This document shows positions 54,772-63,359 of a stretch of DNA of 64,000 nucleotides, in pieces. The position numbers and the translations under genes are program-made. The notes under the pieces are model-generated. The model saw only the letters and a list, made by a program, of their open reading frames with translations, had not been told where the DNA came from and made no database searches. The stretch's first letter is position 1, and each line of letters starts with the position of its first letter. This DNA is from Ereboglobus luteus (GTDB lineage: Bacteria > Verrucomicrobiota > Verrucomicrobiia > Opitutales > Opitutaceae): the NCBI RefSeq assembly GCF_003096195.1, contig NZ_CP023004.1, positions 2,150,501 to 2,214,500 on the forward strand. The letters run 5' to 3'.

Positions 54772-55189
54772 GGTTTGTGTGAACCGGGGTGCGCGAAAAA
54801 GGTCGTGGAAGGGTGAATTGTTGTAAGTGATTGGTAACAAAGGTGAAGCTTTAGTGGAAGGCGATCCGAAGCTTCGTTGGAACAAACGGACTACATCGCA
54901 AATATAGGTGCTCGGACAAAAACGCGCGAACTGAGCCGCAGTGCGGGTAATACGTTGTGCTAATAGTGCAGCGTGCAGTTCAAAACAGTGATTACGCGAC
55001 ATGGTAGATCAGGTCGAAGGAGTTTGCTTCAAATTTGAATAAATATATCTTGCTTAATGTAAGTGGGTTATATGAATGCAAGGCGTTAATTGCATTAATT
55101 TTGCAATTGTAATCATTAAATAAATATTTTTGTATTTTCGTCTTCGGGTTTTTGCCTCTGGCTATTGCTCATCTACCTACACCAAACAC
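54772..55189. other. Gene-free interval of about 418 bp, AT-rich at the right end, likely holding the skp promoter
   Basis: No supported gene. From about 55020 the sequence is strongly AT-rich. TTGCAA (55101-55106) with a TATTTT-like element 18 bp later (55125-55130) is a plausible but unproven promoter for the OmpH/Skp gene. Confidence 0.4.
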
Positions 55190-55792
55190 ATGAAAACATC
55201 CATCAAAGCATTCATTGCATTAATTGCCTTCGGTTCTTCCGCACTTTTCGTTCAGGCTCAAGCGCTCAAGGTCGGCACGGTTGATCGTGCCAAGGCCATG
55301 GCTGGCTATTACAAGACGCAAGAGGAGGAGGCCAAGATTCAAGCCTATGGCCAAAGTGCCCAACAGGACTTTGAAAAACGCCTCAACGAAGGCAAAGCCA
55401 TGGCGAGCCAATTCCAAAGCCTTCAGGAATCCCTAAAGAATCCTGTCCTCAGCGACACCGCTAAGAAAGCTGCCGAAGCTGACGCCCAGCGACTTCTCGG
55501 CGACCTTCAGAAGAAAGAGCAGGAGTTGGCTGAATTCCGCCAGCAAGCAGATCGTTTCATCCAGCAAGGAGTTGCCACCACTCGTCAGGCTCTCCTCGTG
55601 GAAATCAACGAAGTTGCGGCCAACATCGCCAAAAAGAAAGGTATTACCCTTCTCGTTGATCGCGGTGTTTTGGTTTATACTGACGAAGCTTACGACATCA
55701 CCGAGGAAGTGCTCACCGAGCTTAACAAGAACAAACCCGCCACTCCCGCTACCGGCACCAGCGCGGTTCCTCCCGTCGGTCTTCCCAAATAA
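55190..55792 (+). CDS. OmpH/Skp-family periplasmic chaperone
   Basis: 200 residues. Signal peptide (FIALIAFGSSALFVQAQA), then the Skp fold: ALKVGTVDRAKAMAGYYKTQEEEAKI, a long coiled-coil pair rich in Gln, Lys and Ala, and a return strand (KKKGITLLVDRGVLVYTDEAYDITEEVLTELNK). Skp trimers hold outer-membrane proteins for BAM. A Pro/Thr tail follows. It stands alone with a strong terminator. Confidence 0.88.
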   Translation: MKTSIKAFIALIAFGSSALFVQAQALKVGTVDRAKAMAGYYKTQEEEAKIQAYGQSAQQDFEKRLNEGKAMASQFQSLQESLKNPVLSDTAKKAAEADAQRLLGDLQKKEQELAEFRQQADRFIQQGVATTRQALLVEINEVAANIAKKKGITLLVDRGVLVYTDEAYDITEEVLTELNKNKPATPATGTSAVPPVGLPK

Positions 55793-55817
55793 TAAACCAT
55801 CCGTTTTTTTTAAGAAG

Positions 55818-55848
55818 CCCGTCTGATTCATCAGGCGGGTTTTTTTTC
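55818..55848 (+). terminator. Terminator after the Skp/OmpH gene
   Basis: Perfect 9-bp stem CCCGTCTGA / TCAGGCGGG with one G-T pair (55818-55826 with 55831-55839), 4-nt loop, then eight T. Confidence 0.9.
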
Positions 55849-56019
55849 GTTTTACAAAAAACATTGCGCTTGCTCATGCCTTGCACTCTGCGCCGTTGAC
55901 AGTTGGCGGTTTGCCTGTTTTGCCTACCCGTCCGCTTTGACGCGCATGACTGCCCCGGTTTTTTGCGCATGCGCATCCGACTCGGCATCTTCTTTTAACA
56001 TCACCAAACAACACCAGCA

Positions 56020-58869
56020 ATGGCTACCAAAACAAAAAAATCCGCGACCAAGCCCGCCAAAAAGGCCGTCGCTAAAAAATCAACCGCCCCAAAAGGCTCC
56101 AAATCCGCCAAGGGCAAACCCGCGAAATCCGCGAAATACGTTTACCTCTTCGGCAAGGGCAAGGCCGACGGCGACGGCACCATGAAGCCGCTCCTCGGCG
56201 GCAAGGGCGCCAATCTCGCCGAGATGACACGCATCGGCCTCCCGGTGCCTCCCGGCTTCACCGTCACCACCGACGTCTGCACCTATTATTACGCCAACAA
56301 GCGCACCTATCCCGCCGCCCTCCAGGCGCAGATGGAAGCCGGCGTTGCCAACATGGAGCGCATCATGGGCACCAAGTTCGGCGACGCCAACGGCATGCCG
56401 CTCCTCGTTTCCGTGCGCTCCGGCGCGCGCGACTCCATGCCCGGCATGATGGACACCATTCTCAACCTCGGCCTCAACGACACCACCGTCCTCTCCCTCG
56501 CCAAGGCCACCAACAATGAGCGCTTCGCCTGGGACTGCTACCGCCGCTTCGTCCAGATGTATGGCGACGTCGTCCTCGGTGTGCAGAAGCGTGAAAACGA
56601 AGACCACGAACCCTTCGAGGCCGTCATCCACGAATACAAACACGAAACCTACCACACCGACATCGAGGACTCCGCGCTCACCGCCACCGACCAGCAAAAC
56701 CTCGTCGCCCTCTTCAAAAACCTCATCAAGGAACGCACCGGAAAAACCTTCCCCAACGACCCCTGGGCGCAACTCCGCGGCGCCGCCGGCGCCGTCTTCG
56801 GCTCGTGGATGAACGACCGCGCCATCGTTTACCGCCGCAAATACAACATCCCCACCGAATGGGGCACCGCCGTCAACGTGCAGGCCATGGTCTACGGCAA
56901 CACCGGCGAAAAATCCGGCTCCGGCGTCGCCTTCACCCGCAACCCGGCCAACGGCGCCAATGAATTCTACGGCGAGTTCCTCATCAACGCGCAAGGCGAG
57001 GACGTCGTCGCGGGCGTTCGCACACCCGAGCCCGTCATCAACCTCAAGAAGAAGATGCCCGCCTCCTACGCCGAGCTCCTCAAGGTTCGCGCCATCCTCG
57101 AAAAACATTTCAAGGACGTTCAGGACATCGAGTTCACCATTCAGGAAGGCAAACTCTTCATGCTCCAGACGCGCAACGGCAAGCGCACCGCCGCCGCCGC
57201 GCTCAAGTTCTCCATGGACATGGTCAAGGAGAAGCTCATCGACTGGCAGACCGCCATCATGCGCAACCCGGCCGACCAGCTCGACCAGCTCCTCGCGCCC
57301 ATCTTCGATCCCGCCGAAATCAAAAAAGCCGCCGTCATCGCCACCGGCCTTCCCGCCGGCCCCGGCGCCGCCACCGGACAGATTTATTTCAACGCCGATC
57401 GCGCCGTCCTCGCGCACGAACGCGGCGAGAAAGTCCTCCTCGTCCGCCTCGAAACCTCGCCCGAGGATCTCCGCGGCATGATCGCCGCCGAAGGCATCAT
57501 CACCGCGCGCGGCGGCGTCTCCTCGCATGCCGCCCTCGTCGCCCGCCAGATGGGCAAAGTCTGCGTCTGCGGCGCGTCCGCCATCCAGATCGACTACGAA
57601 AAGAAAACCGCCACCATCGAGGACAAGGTTTACAACGAAGGCGATTACCTCTCGATCGACGGCACCGCCGGCAACGTCTACGCCGGCCAGGTCAAGACCG
57701 CGCCCTCCGAAATCATCACCGGCACCATCCAGGGCAACAAGGCCGCGCAAAAGACCGAGAAGTTCAAGCACTACACGCAACTCATCGCATGGTGCAAAAA
57801 GGCGGCCCGCCTCCAAGTGCGCACCAACGCCGACACGCCCGAGCAGGCCGCCAACGCCATCGCGTTCGGCGCCGTCGGCATCGGCCTCACGCGCACCGAG
57901 CACATGTTCTTCGAAGGCGACCGCATCGACTCCATGCGCGAGATGATCCTCGCCAACGACACCGCCGCCCGCGAAGCCGCCCTCGCCAAGCTCCTCCCCT
58001 ACCAGCGCGCCGACTTCCTCGGCATCTTCAAGGCGCTCAAGGGCTTTCCCGCCACCATCCGCTTCCTCGATCCCCCGCTCCACGAATTCCTTCCCCACAC
58101 CAAGGAGCAGCAGATGGACCTCGCGCGCAAACTCGGCATTCCCGTCGAGAAAATCATGGCCCGCGTCAACGAACTCCACGAGTTCAACCCGATGCTCGGC
58201 TTCCGCGGCTGCCGCCTCGGCATCAAGTATCCGGAAATCACCCGCATGCAGGCGCGCGCCGTCTTCGAGGCCGCCGCCGCCGTGCGCAAACTCGGCATCA
58301 AGGTGAACCCGGAAATCATGATCCCGCTCGTCGGCTTCACCAATGAAATCGACATCCAGTCCTCCATCGTGCACGAAGTCGCCAAGGCCGTGCAATCCGA
58401 GCAAAAAGTGCGCTTCACCTACAAGGTCGGCACCATGATCGAGATTCCGCGCGCCGCGATGGTTGCGGAGAAAATCGCCCAAAGCGCCGAGTTCTTCAGC
58501 TTCGGCACCAACGACCTCACGCAAACCGTGCTCGGCATGTCGCGCGACGACGCCGGCGGCTTCCTCGGCGCGTATCAGGAGGCCGAGATCATCAAGAAGA
58601 ACCCCTTCGCCTCGATCGACCAGAACGGCGTGGGCGAGTTCATGAAGCTCGCCGTCGCGAAAGGCCGCTCCACGCGCCCCGACATCAAGCTCGGCATCTG
58701 CGGCGAGCACGGCGGCGACCCCGACTCGGTGAGGTTCTGCCACAACCTCGGCCTCAACTACGTGAGCTGCTCGCCCTATCGCGTGCCCGTCGCAATCCTC
58801 GCCGCCGCCCAAGCGGCAGTCGAGGAAGCCCGCGCCGCGAAACCCGCGAAGAAGGCAAAGAAAAAGTAA
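56020..58869 (+). CDS. ppdK: Pyruvate, phosphate dikinase with lysine-rich terminal tails
   Basis: 949 residues, about 70 longer than usual. The N-terminal nucleotide-binding domain has [21 protein letters not shown] and [23 protein letters not shown]. The phosphohistidine motif is [17 protein letters not shown]. The C-terminal PEP domain has [21 protein letters not shown] and [17 protein letters not shown] with the catalytic Cys. It interconverts PEP and pyruvate with ATP or AMP plus phosphate. The first 36 residues ([19 protein letters not shown]) and the last 10 (KPAKKAKKK) are basic and histone H1-like, not part of the enzyme fold. The ATG at 56020 is the only start for this frame. Confidence 0.95.
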   Translation: MATKTKKSATKPAKKAVAKKSTAPKGSKSAKGKPAKSAKYVYLFGKGKADGDGTMKPLLGGKGANLAEMTRIGLPVPPGFTVTTDVCTYYYANKRTYPAALQAQMEAGVANMERIMGTKFGDANGMPLLVSVRSGARDSMPGMMDTILNLGLNDTTVLSLAKATNNERFAWDCYRRFVQMYGDVVLGVQKRENEDHEPFEAVIHEYKHETYHTDIEDSALTATDQQNLVALFKNLIKERTGKTFPNDPWAQLRGAAGAVFGSWMNDRAIVYRRKYNIPTEWGTAVNVQAMVYGNTGEKSGSGVAFTRNPANGANEFYGEFLINAQGEDVVAGVRTPEPVINLKKKMPASYAELLKVRAILEKHFKDVQDIEFTIQEGKLFMLQTRNGKRTAAAALKFSMDMVKEKLIDWQTAIMRNPADQLDQLLAPIFDPAEIKKAAVIATGLPAGPGAATGQIYFNADRAVLAHERGEKVLLVRLETSPEDLRGMIAAEGIITARGGVSSHAALVARQMGKVCVCGASAIQIDYEKKTATIEDKVYNEGDYLSIDGTAGNVYAGQVKTAPSEIITGTIQGNKAAQKTEKFKHYTQLIAWCKKAARLQVRTNADTPEQAANAIAFGAVGIGLTRTEHMFFEGDRIDSMREMILANDTAAREAALAKLLPYQRADFLGIFKALKGFPATIRFLDPPLHEFLPHTKEQQMDLARKLGIPVEKIMARVNELHEFNPMLGFRGCRLGIKYPEITRMQARAVFEAAAAVRKLGIKVNPEIMIPLVGFTNEIDIQSSIVHEVAKAVQSEQKVRFTYKVGTMIEIPRAAMVAEKIAQSAEFFSFGTNDLTQTVLGMSRDDAGGFLGAYQEAEIIKKNPFASIDQNGVGEFMKLAVAKGRSTRPDIKLGICGEHGGDPDSVRFCHNLGLNYVSCSPYRVPVAILAAAQAAVEEARAAKPAKKAKKK

Positions 58870-58900
58870 CCGTCGGAAAAACTCCGCCTAAAAAAACAAG

Positions 58901-58933
58901 CCGCGTATTCGAAAAATGAATACGCGGTTTTTT
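58901..58933 (+). terminator. Terminator after ppdK
   Basis: Perfect 10-bp stem CCGCGTATTC / GAATACGCGG (58901-58910 with 58918-58927), 7-nt loop, then six T. An A run upstream lets it work for the convergent operon too. Confidence 0.9.
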
Positions 58934-58940
58934 GCGGACA

Positions 58941-59026
58941 TGCGCTTGCCCCCGGGGAGCGCGGGCATCCTGCCCGCAAGACGGCGCGACGCCCAAACCT
59001 GCGGGCAAGATGCCCGCGTTCCCAGG
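58941..59026 (-). repeat. REP-like dispersed repeat, copy B
   Basis: The reverse complement matches 7414-7510 from CTGGGAACGCGGGCATCTT to GGGGGCAAGCGCA, with a shorter middle. It contains two perfect palindromes, GCGGGCATC-TGCCCGC and its partner. The minus strand reads NAGILPAG...QDARAPR. Lies between the ppdK terminator and the phosphohexomutase stop. Confidence 0.82.
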
Positions 59027-59043
59027 CTGAAATATCCCTTGGT

Positions 59044-60462
59044 CTACAAGCCGTAACCAATCGCTTCTTTCAGCCCTCCGTCCAGCAGCGCCTTCACTTC
59101 CTCGTTCGAGCATCCCTCGGCATACAGGCGAATAATATCCTCTGTTTCCGAGCTTCGTATCAGCAGCCAGCGGCACGAGCCCTGACAGATAAATTTCAAC
59201 CCGTTGACGATGCCCCTGCTGCTTTGAAACGCCTGCACTTGCCCGACAGGAAAACCGGCCACGTTTGCGCAGCCTCGTTTATACAGGTTGGGGAGCAGTT
59301 GGTTTTTGTCCGGCTTGTCATAATGAACGTCAATTCTGTCGTAATAGATTTCGCCCAAGCGCGCGGTTGCGTCCGCTGCATAGTCGGACAGACGCCGGAA
59401 TCCCGATTTCGACAGCATCTCGATCAACATCAAGGCGGAGAAAATGCCGTCCCGTTCGGGGAGATGCATGCCATAGCCGAAGCCGCCGCTTTCCTCACCG
59501 CCAAAGGCGATTTGTTCCTGGAGCATCACGTCGGAAATATATTTGAAGCCCACCTGCACTTCATGAATCGGTGTGCCGGGCGAGGCAAAGCAGACTCGTA
59601 TTTTATCCGACACGGAGCTTGTCTTTATAATTCCTCCGGGAACTTTTCTCACTCGTTTTAAATAATCAACCAGCAGCAAAATCGTCTTTTGCGCAGAGAG
59701 CCATCCGCCGTTGTCGAGACAAGCTCCGACGCGGTCGGCATCGCCGTCGGTTGCGACGCCCAGGGCATAAGCGCCGTTCGCGAGCGCCTCCATGAGCGGG
59801 GCGAGATTTTTTTCTATCGGCTCGGCGAGCCGTCCGTGAAAGTTTTCGGACGGGGTGCCGTCAATAGTTCGCACTTCGCAACCCAGCGGCCGCAGTATTG
59901 TTTCGAGGAGCGTCGTGCCCGCGCCGCCCATGCTGTCAACCAGCACCGGCAGGGCCGCGCCGCGGATGGCGTCGAAATCTATTAACTCGCCCAAGCGGGC
60001 TATATATGCGGGCAGGAAATCCGCTTGCTTTACTCTTTCGTCCGAGTGTTTGCGCGGCGAGGCATATAATAATGACTCTACCTTCTTGGTTTCCTCGGTG
60101 GAAAACGGGCCGCCGTGGGTGGATTTAAACTTGATGCCATTGTATTCTGGCGGATTGTGTGACGCCGTGATCATAACGCCCGCCGCGCAATGATAATGTT
60201 TCACCGCGTGTGAAAGCACGGGCGTGGGCGTTATTTTGTCCGCCAACAACACATTGATGCCATTGCCGGACAGTGTTTCCGCAAAACGACGGGCGAAGAG
60301 TGATGACGCCAGTCTTGTATCATAACCAATGGCAACCGGCGCTTGCGAGCCCTGGCTGTTTATATAATCAGCAAAGGCCTGCGCCACCACGGTGACGCTT
60401 TCCTCGTTCATCACCGCGCCGAGGCGGCCCCGCCATCCGTCTGTTCCGAAAAATATATTCAT
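59044..60462 (-). CDS. Phosphoglucomutase/phosphomannomutase family protein
   Basis: 472 residues. The four domain signatures are visible: FGTDGWRGRLG, ITASHNPPEYNGIK with the phosphoserine (S of TASHNP), ATDGDADRVGA metal loop, FGGEESGGFG sugar-binding loop and RSSETEDIIRLYAE phosphate-binding loop. It shifts phosphate between carbon 1 and 6 of a hexose or amino-hexose. Placed after nanE, it could act on a mannose- or glucosamine-type phosphate in amino-sugar metabolism. Its start overlaps the nanE stop by 4 bp (ATGA). Last gene of the minus-strand operon. Confidence 0.9.
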   Translation of the reverse strand: MNIFFGTDGWRGRLGAVMNEESVTVVAQAFADYINSQGSQAPVAIGYDTRLASSLFARRFAETLSGNGINVLLADKITPTPVLSHAVKHYHCAAGVMITASHNPPEYNGIKFKSTHGGPFSTEETKKVESLLYASPRKHSDERVKQADFLPAYIARLGELIDFDAIRGAALPVLVDSMGGAGTTLLETILRPLGCEVRTIDGTPSENFHGRLAEPIEKNLAPLMEALANGAYALGVATDGDADRVGACLDNGGWLSAQKTILLLVDYLKRVRKVPGGIIKTSSVSDKIRVCFASPGTPIHEVQVGFKYISDVMLQEQIAFGGEESGGFGYGMHLPERDGIFSALMLIEMLSKSGFRRLSDYAADATARLGEIYYDRIDVHYDKPDKNQLLPNLYKRGCANVAGFPVGQVQAFQSSRGIVNGLKFICQGSCRWLLIRSSETEDIIRLYAEGCSNEEVKALLDGGLKEAIGYGL

Positions 60463-61178
60463 TTCCCGTCATCCTTTCCCTTTTCGTTAATGGCGTCCAC
60501 AAACCACTGTGTAATCAGGTGCGGACGGGTGATTGCCGAGCCGACAACCACCGCCCATGCGCCGAGTTCGACGGCCTTTTGCGCGTCGGTGGGCGTGTTA
60601 AAACGTCCCTCGGCAAAAACAGGATAATCCCTTGGCAAAACTTGAAGGCACTTGTCCAGCATGTCGAACGCCGGGCGGTTTCCCCTGGCAAATGCGAGAG
60701 TGTCGGGAGTGTAGCCGCAGAGCGTCGTGGAAACGCAATCCGCGCCCGCCTCATGGCAGGCAAGCGCCTCTTCGGGCGTGGCAATGTCGGCCATGATTAT
60801 AATATTATGCCGCTGTTTGATGGCGCGAATATAGTCCGCTCCGCCCAGTCCGCCCGCCCTTGCGCGACTGGTGCCGTCAACCGCCACGATTGAGGCGCCG
60901 GCTTTGACTAGCTGCTCCACGTCCTCAAAGGCACCTGTGATGCACACTGTGCCGTCGGGAAAATACGCCTTGGTCAGTCCGATGACCGGAACGGTGACAT
61001 TCTTCACAATGCAGGCCGTTTTCTCAATGCCGCATGTGCGAATCCCGGCTGCGCCGCCCCGGACGGCCGACTGCGCGAAGGCGCTTACGCCCTCGGGCGT
61101 GTTAAACGGCGAGCCTTCCTCGGCCTGGCAGGAAACGACCAGTTTTCCCCGCAGGGAATCAAACAGTTTATTGTTCAT
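60459..61178 (-). CDS. nanE: N-acetylmannosamine-6-phosphate 2-epimerase
   Basis: 239 residues. Signatures of NanE: VVSCQAEEGSPFNTPEGV, AVRGGAAGIRTCG, IGLTKAYFP with the catalytic Lys, ADIATPEEALACHEAGADCVSTTLCGYT and AEGRFNTPTDA with the catalytic Glu. It converts ManNAc-6-P into GlcNAc-6-P in sialic acid catabolism. The ATG at 61178 overlaps the stop of the upstream gene (TGATG). Paired with two sialidases elsewhere in the window. No nanA (lyase) or nanK (kinase) is present here. Confidence 0.95.
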   Translation of the reverse strand: MNNKLFDSLRGKLVVSCQAEEGSPFNTPEGVSAFAQSAVRGGAAGIRTCGIEKTACIVKNVTVPVIGLTKAYFPDGTVCITGAFEDVEQLVKAGASIVAVDGTSRARAGGLGGADYIRAIKQRHNIIIMADIATPEEALACHEAGADCVSTTLCGYTPDTLAFARGNRPAFDMLDKCLQVLPRDYPVFAEGRFNTPTDAQKAVELGAWAVVVGSAITRPHLITQWFVDAINEKGKDDGK

Positions 61179-62035
61179 CACGGTTTCTTTTTTCCAATGA
61201 TCGCGTTTATATACACGGGATAATGGTCCGACGGATACAAGTTGTCGCCGCGCTTGTCGTCGATCACATGATAGTCGGTCACATTCACCTCGTTGTTCAC
61301 GAAAATATAATCGATTCGGTGGATGGGTTCTATTCTGCCCCAGCTGTGCGCGGTGTTCATCGGCCCGGTTTTAACGGGTGCGGTGATGTAGGTGTCGTTA
61401 AAAACAGCCGCCAGCAATTTGTAGGCCTCCGTCGTGTCGCGCCTGTTCAAATCTCCGCAAAAGAACACCGGCTCGCCTTCCTTGGCGATGCGTTTGATTT
61501 GCGCGATCATCAGCTCCGCCGCCTTGGTCCGGGCGTTCACTCCGCGATGGTCGAAATGTGTGTTGAACACCAGAAACACATTGCCCGACTTGCGCTCCTT
61601 GAATCTTGCCCAGGTGCAATAGCGGTCGTATTTTCCGTCCCATCCCACCGAGCCGGGCGCCATCGTTTCGGACAGCCAGAACGTGTCGGTCTGCAACAGT
61701 TCGAATCGCTCGGTTTTATATATAATGGGATTATACAATCCGCGTATTCCCACAAAGCCGTGGGGCACCCGCTCCAGTATGTCCTCGAACTGCTTCAGCA
61801 CGGCCTCCTGAAAGCCCACAATATCAAAATCGTTATTGCGGATGATTTCGCAAAGCCAGTCCTTGCGGTGAACCCATTGATTCGGTCCGTCCGAGGGCTT
61901 GTCGCCGCGAATGTTGAATGTGCATAACCTGAGTTTTGTTTCTTTTTGCGAAGTCGCCGGCGCGCTGGCCGGGCAGAGGTTCGCCGCCTGTAATATTATG
62001 GCCGCGGCGACGAATACTTGGATTACTTTTTTCAT
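61178..62035 (-). CDS. Secreted endonuclease/exonuclease/phosphatase (EEP) family protein
   Basis: 285 residues. A signal peptide (VFVAAAIILQAANLCPASA) precedes the EEP fold: RLCTFNIRGD, DIVGFQEAVL with the metal-binding Glu, NTHFDHRGVNAR, FFCGDLNRRDTTEA and LYPSDHYPVYI with the Asp-His pair. EEP proteins cleave phosphodiester or phosphomonoester bonds. As an exported member of an amino-sugar operon it could process a nucleotide-sugar or phospho-linked glycan, but the substrate is unknown. Confidence 0.85.
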   Translation of the reverse strand: MKKVIQVFVAAAIILQAANLCPASAPATSQKETKLRLCTFNIRGDKPSDGPNQWVHRKDWLCEIIRNNDFDIVGFQEAVLKQFEDILERVPHGFVGIRGLYNPIIYKTERFELLQTDTFWLSETMAPGSVGWDGKYDRYCTWARFKERKSGNVFLVFNTHFDHRGVNARTKAAELMIAQIKRIAKEGEPVFFCGDLNRRDTTEAYKLLAAVFNDTYITAPVKTGPMNTAHSWGRIEPIHRIDYIFVNNEVNVTDYHVIDDKRGDNLYPSDHYPVYINAIIGKKKP

Positions 62036-62062
62036 GGGTTTGTGTTTTGAAAAATATATATA

Positions 62063-63334
62063 TTAATTGTTCGCTTGCTTCTGTTGAGACGTCTTTTTCC
62101 AGATGACTGAAATCAAGCTCAGGGATATAAGCGCCGCGGCCACCCAAAAGATGCGAATGTGCGAGAAGTCGTAAACTGTCTGGCCGTCAACGATCGTTTT
62201 GTTCGATTCAATCAGGTAGCCGCTGAGTATTTCCTGCATTCCCGCGCCGATATAATTGCCCAGCCCGATAATGCCCACCGCGGCGCCGACAGCGCCCTTC
62301 GGCGCCAGGTCCATGGCGATCAACCCGCCCATGAAACTGATCAACACGCCAATCGACACGCCGAACAAAACCATGCTCACGATGTCGATCACCGTGCTGT
62401 GCGGGGCGAACATAAACAGGGCGATCGCGATCAGATTGGTGAGGCTCGCCATCCACGCGAGGGGCAGGCGTTTTGCGTTGAAAAAGCGGTCGGAAATCCA
62501 GCCTGAAAATATGGTTCCGACTGTTCCGCAGATCGCGCTGACCGATATCAACGAGCCCGCCTCGACCAGTGTGTATGATTTTTCCGCGGCAAAATAATAA
62601 ATGCCCCAGCTGTTTACCGCGTAACGGCAAATATACATCACTCCGCTTGCCAGGGCCAGCAGCCAGATAATGGGGTTTTTGATTACCTCTATTTGCAGTT
62701 TCTTGACGGAGCTTTTCTCCGCTTTTGGCGCTTCTGTTTGCACGGACGAAACAGACTCTTTTTCAGGCGGGGACGGTTTTAGGAATACAAATATAAAAAC
62801 CACGCCGAACGCGCCCATGCACGCCGCGCTCCAAAAACCGTATTGCCAGCCCAATGCGCCGACCACGACGGCCGCCAGTATATAAGTCGCCGCCTCGCCT
62901 ATGTTGTGGCTCGCGCTCCAAAACCCATACACGGTTCCGCGTTGTTTGCTCGAAAACCAATTGTTCAGCGCAATGACACTGCACGGGCCGCCCGCCGATT
63001 GAAACCAGCCGTTCAGTCCCCAAAGAATAACAAGCGCCCAGAAGGGAATGGCGAAACCCAGAAGGAAGTTGACCCCCACGGCGACGAGCAGGCTGCCCGC
63101 CATGAAATAGCGCACGTTGATGCGATCGGCGAGAAACCCGTTGATAAACTTTCCCACCGCATAGGAGAAAAACAACGCCGACCCGATGATGCCCAACTGC
63201 GTTTCCGTCAGGTAACCGTCATCCACCATCGGCTTCTTTACAACATTCAGGCTCAGCCGGCAGACATAGTATAATCCGTAGCCGATTGTCGCCGCGGTAA
63301 AGACTCCCCATTTTTGAAAATTATGTTTCTTCAT
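62063..63334 (-). CDS. MFS transporter of the organophosphate:phosphate antiporter (OPA) type
   Basis: 423 residues with 12 hydrophobic helices and a central Glu/Lys-rich loop. GYGLYYVCRLSLNVVKKPM near the N-terminus matches the OPA family (GlpT, UhpT, UhpC) start. LNGWFQSAGGPCSVIALNNWFS and GTVYGFWSASHNIGEA match its TM4-5 signature. Such carriers exchange sugar or glycerol phosphates for phosphate; here a sialic acid, amino sugar or its phosphate would fit. It is the second visible gene of the minus-strand operon, before the EEP and nanE genes. Substrate is inferred. Confidence 0.82.
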   Translation of the reverse strand: MKKHNFQKWGVFTAATIGYGLYYVCRLSLNVVKKPMVDDGYLTETQLGIIGSALFFSYAVGKFINGFLADRINVRYFMAGSLLVAVGVNFLLGFAIPFWALVILWGLNGWFQSAGGPCSVIALNNWFSSKQRGTVYGFWSASHNIGEAATYILAAVVVGALGWQYGFWSAACMGAFGVVFIFVFLKPSPPEKESVSSVQTEAPKAEKSSVKKLQIEVIKNPIIWLLALASGVMYICRYAVNSWGIYYFAAEKSYTLVEAGSLISVSAICGTVGTIFSGWISDRFFNAKRLPLAWMASLTNLIAIALFMFAPHSTVIDIVSMVLFGVSIGVLISFMGGLIAMDLAPKGAVGAAVGIIGLGNYIGAGMQEILSGYLIESNKTIVDGQTVYDFSHIRIFWVAAALISLSLISVIWKKTSQQKQANN

Positions 63335-63359
63335 AGATGTGCGGATTGCGCGGACGGTT

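Noticed and set aside
56080-58812. 910-residue frame opposite ppdK
   Set aside because: Antisense shadow of a strongly supported gene, Gly/Asp/Glu/Val-rich with no motifs.
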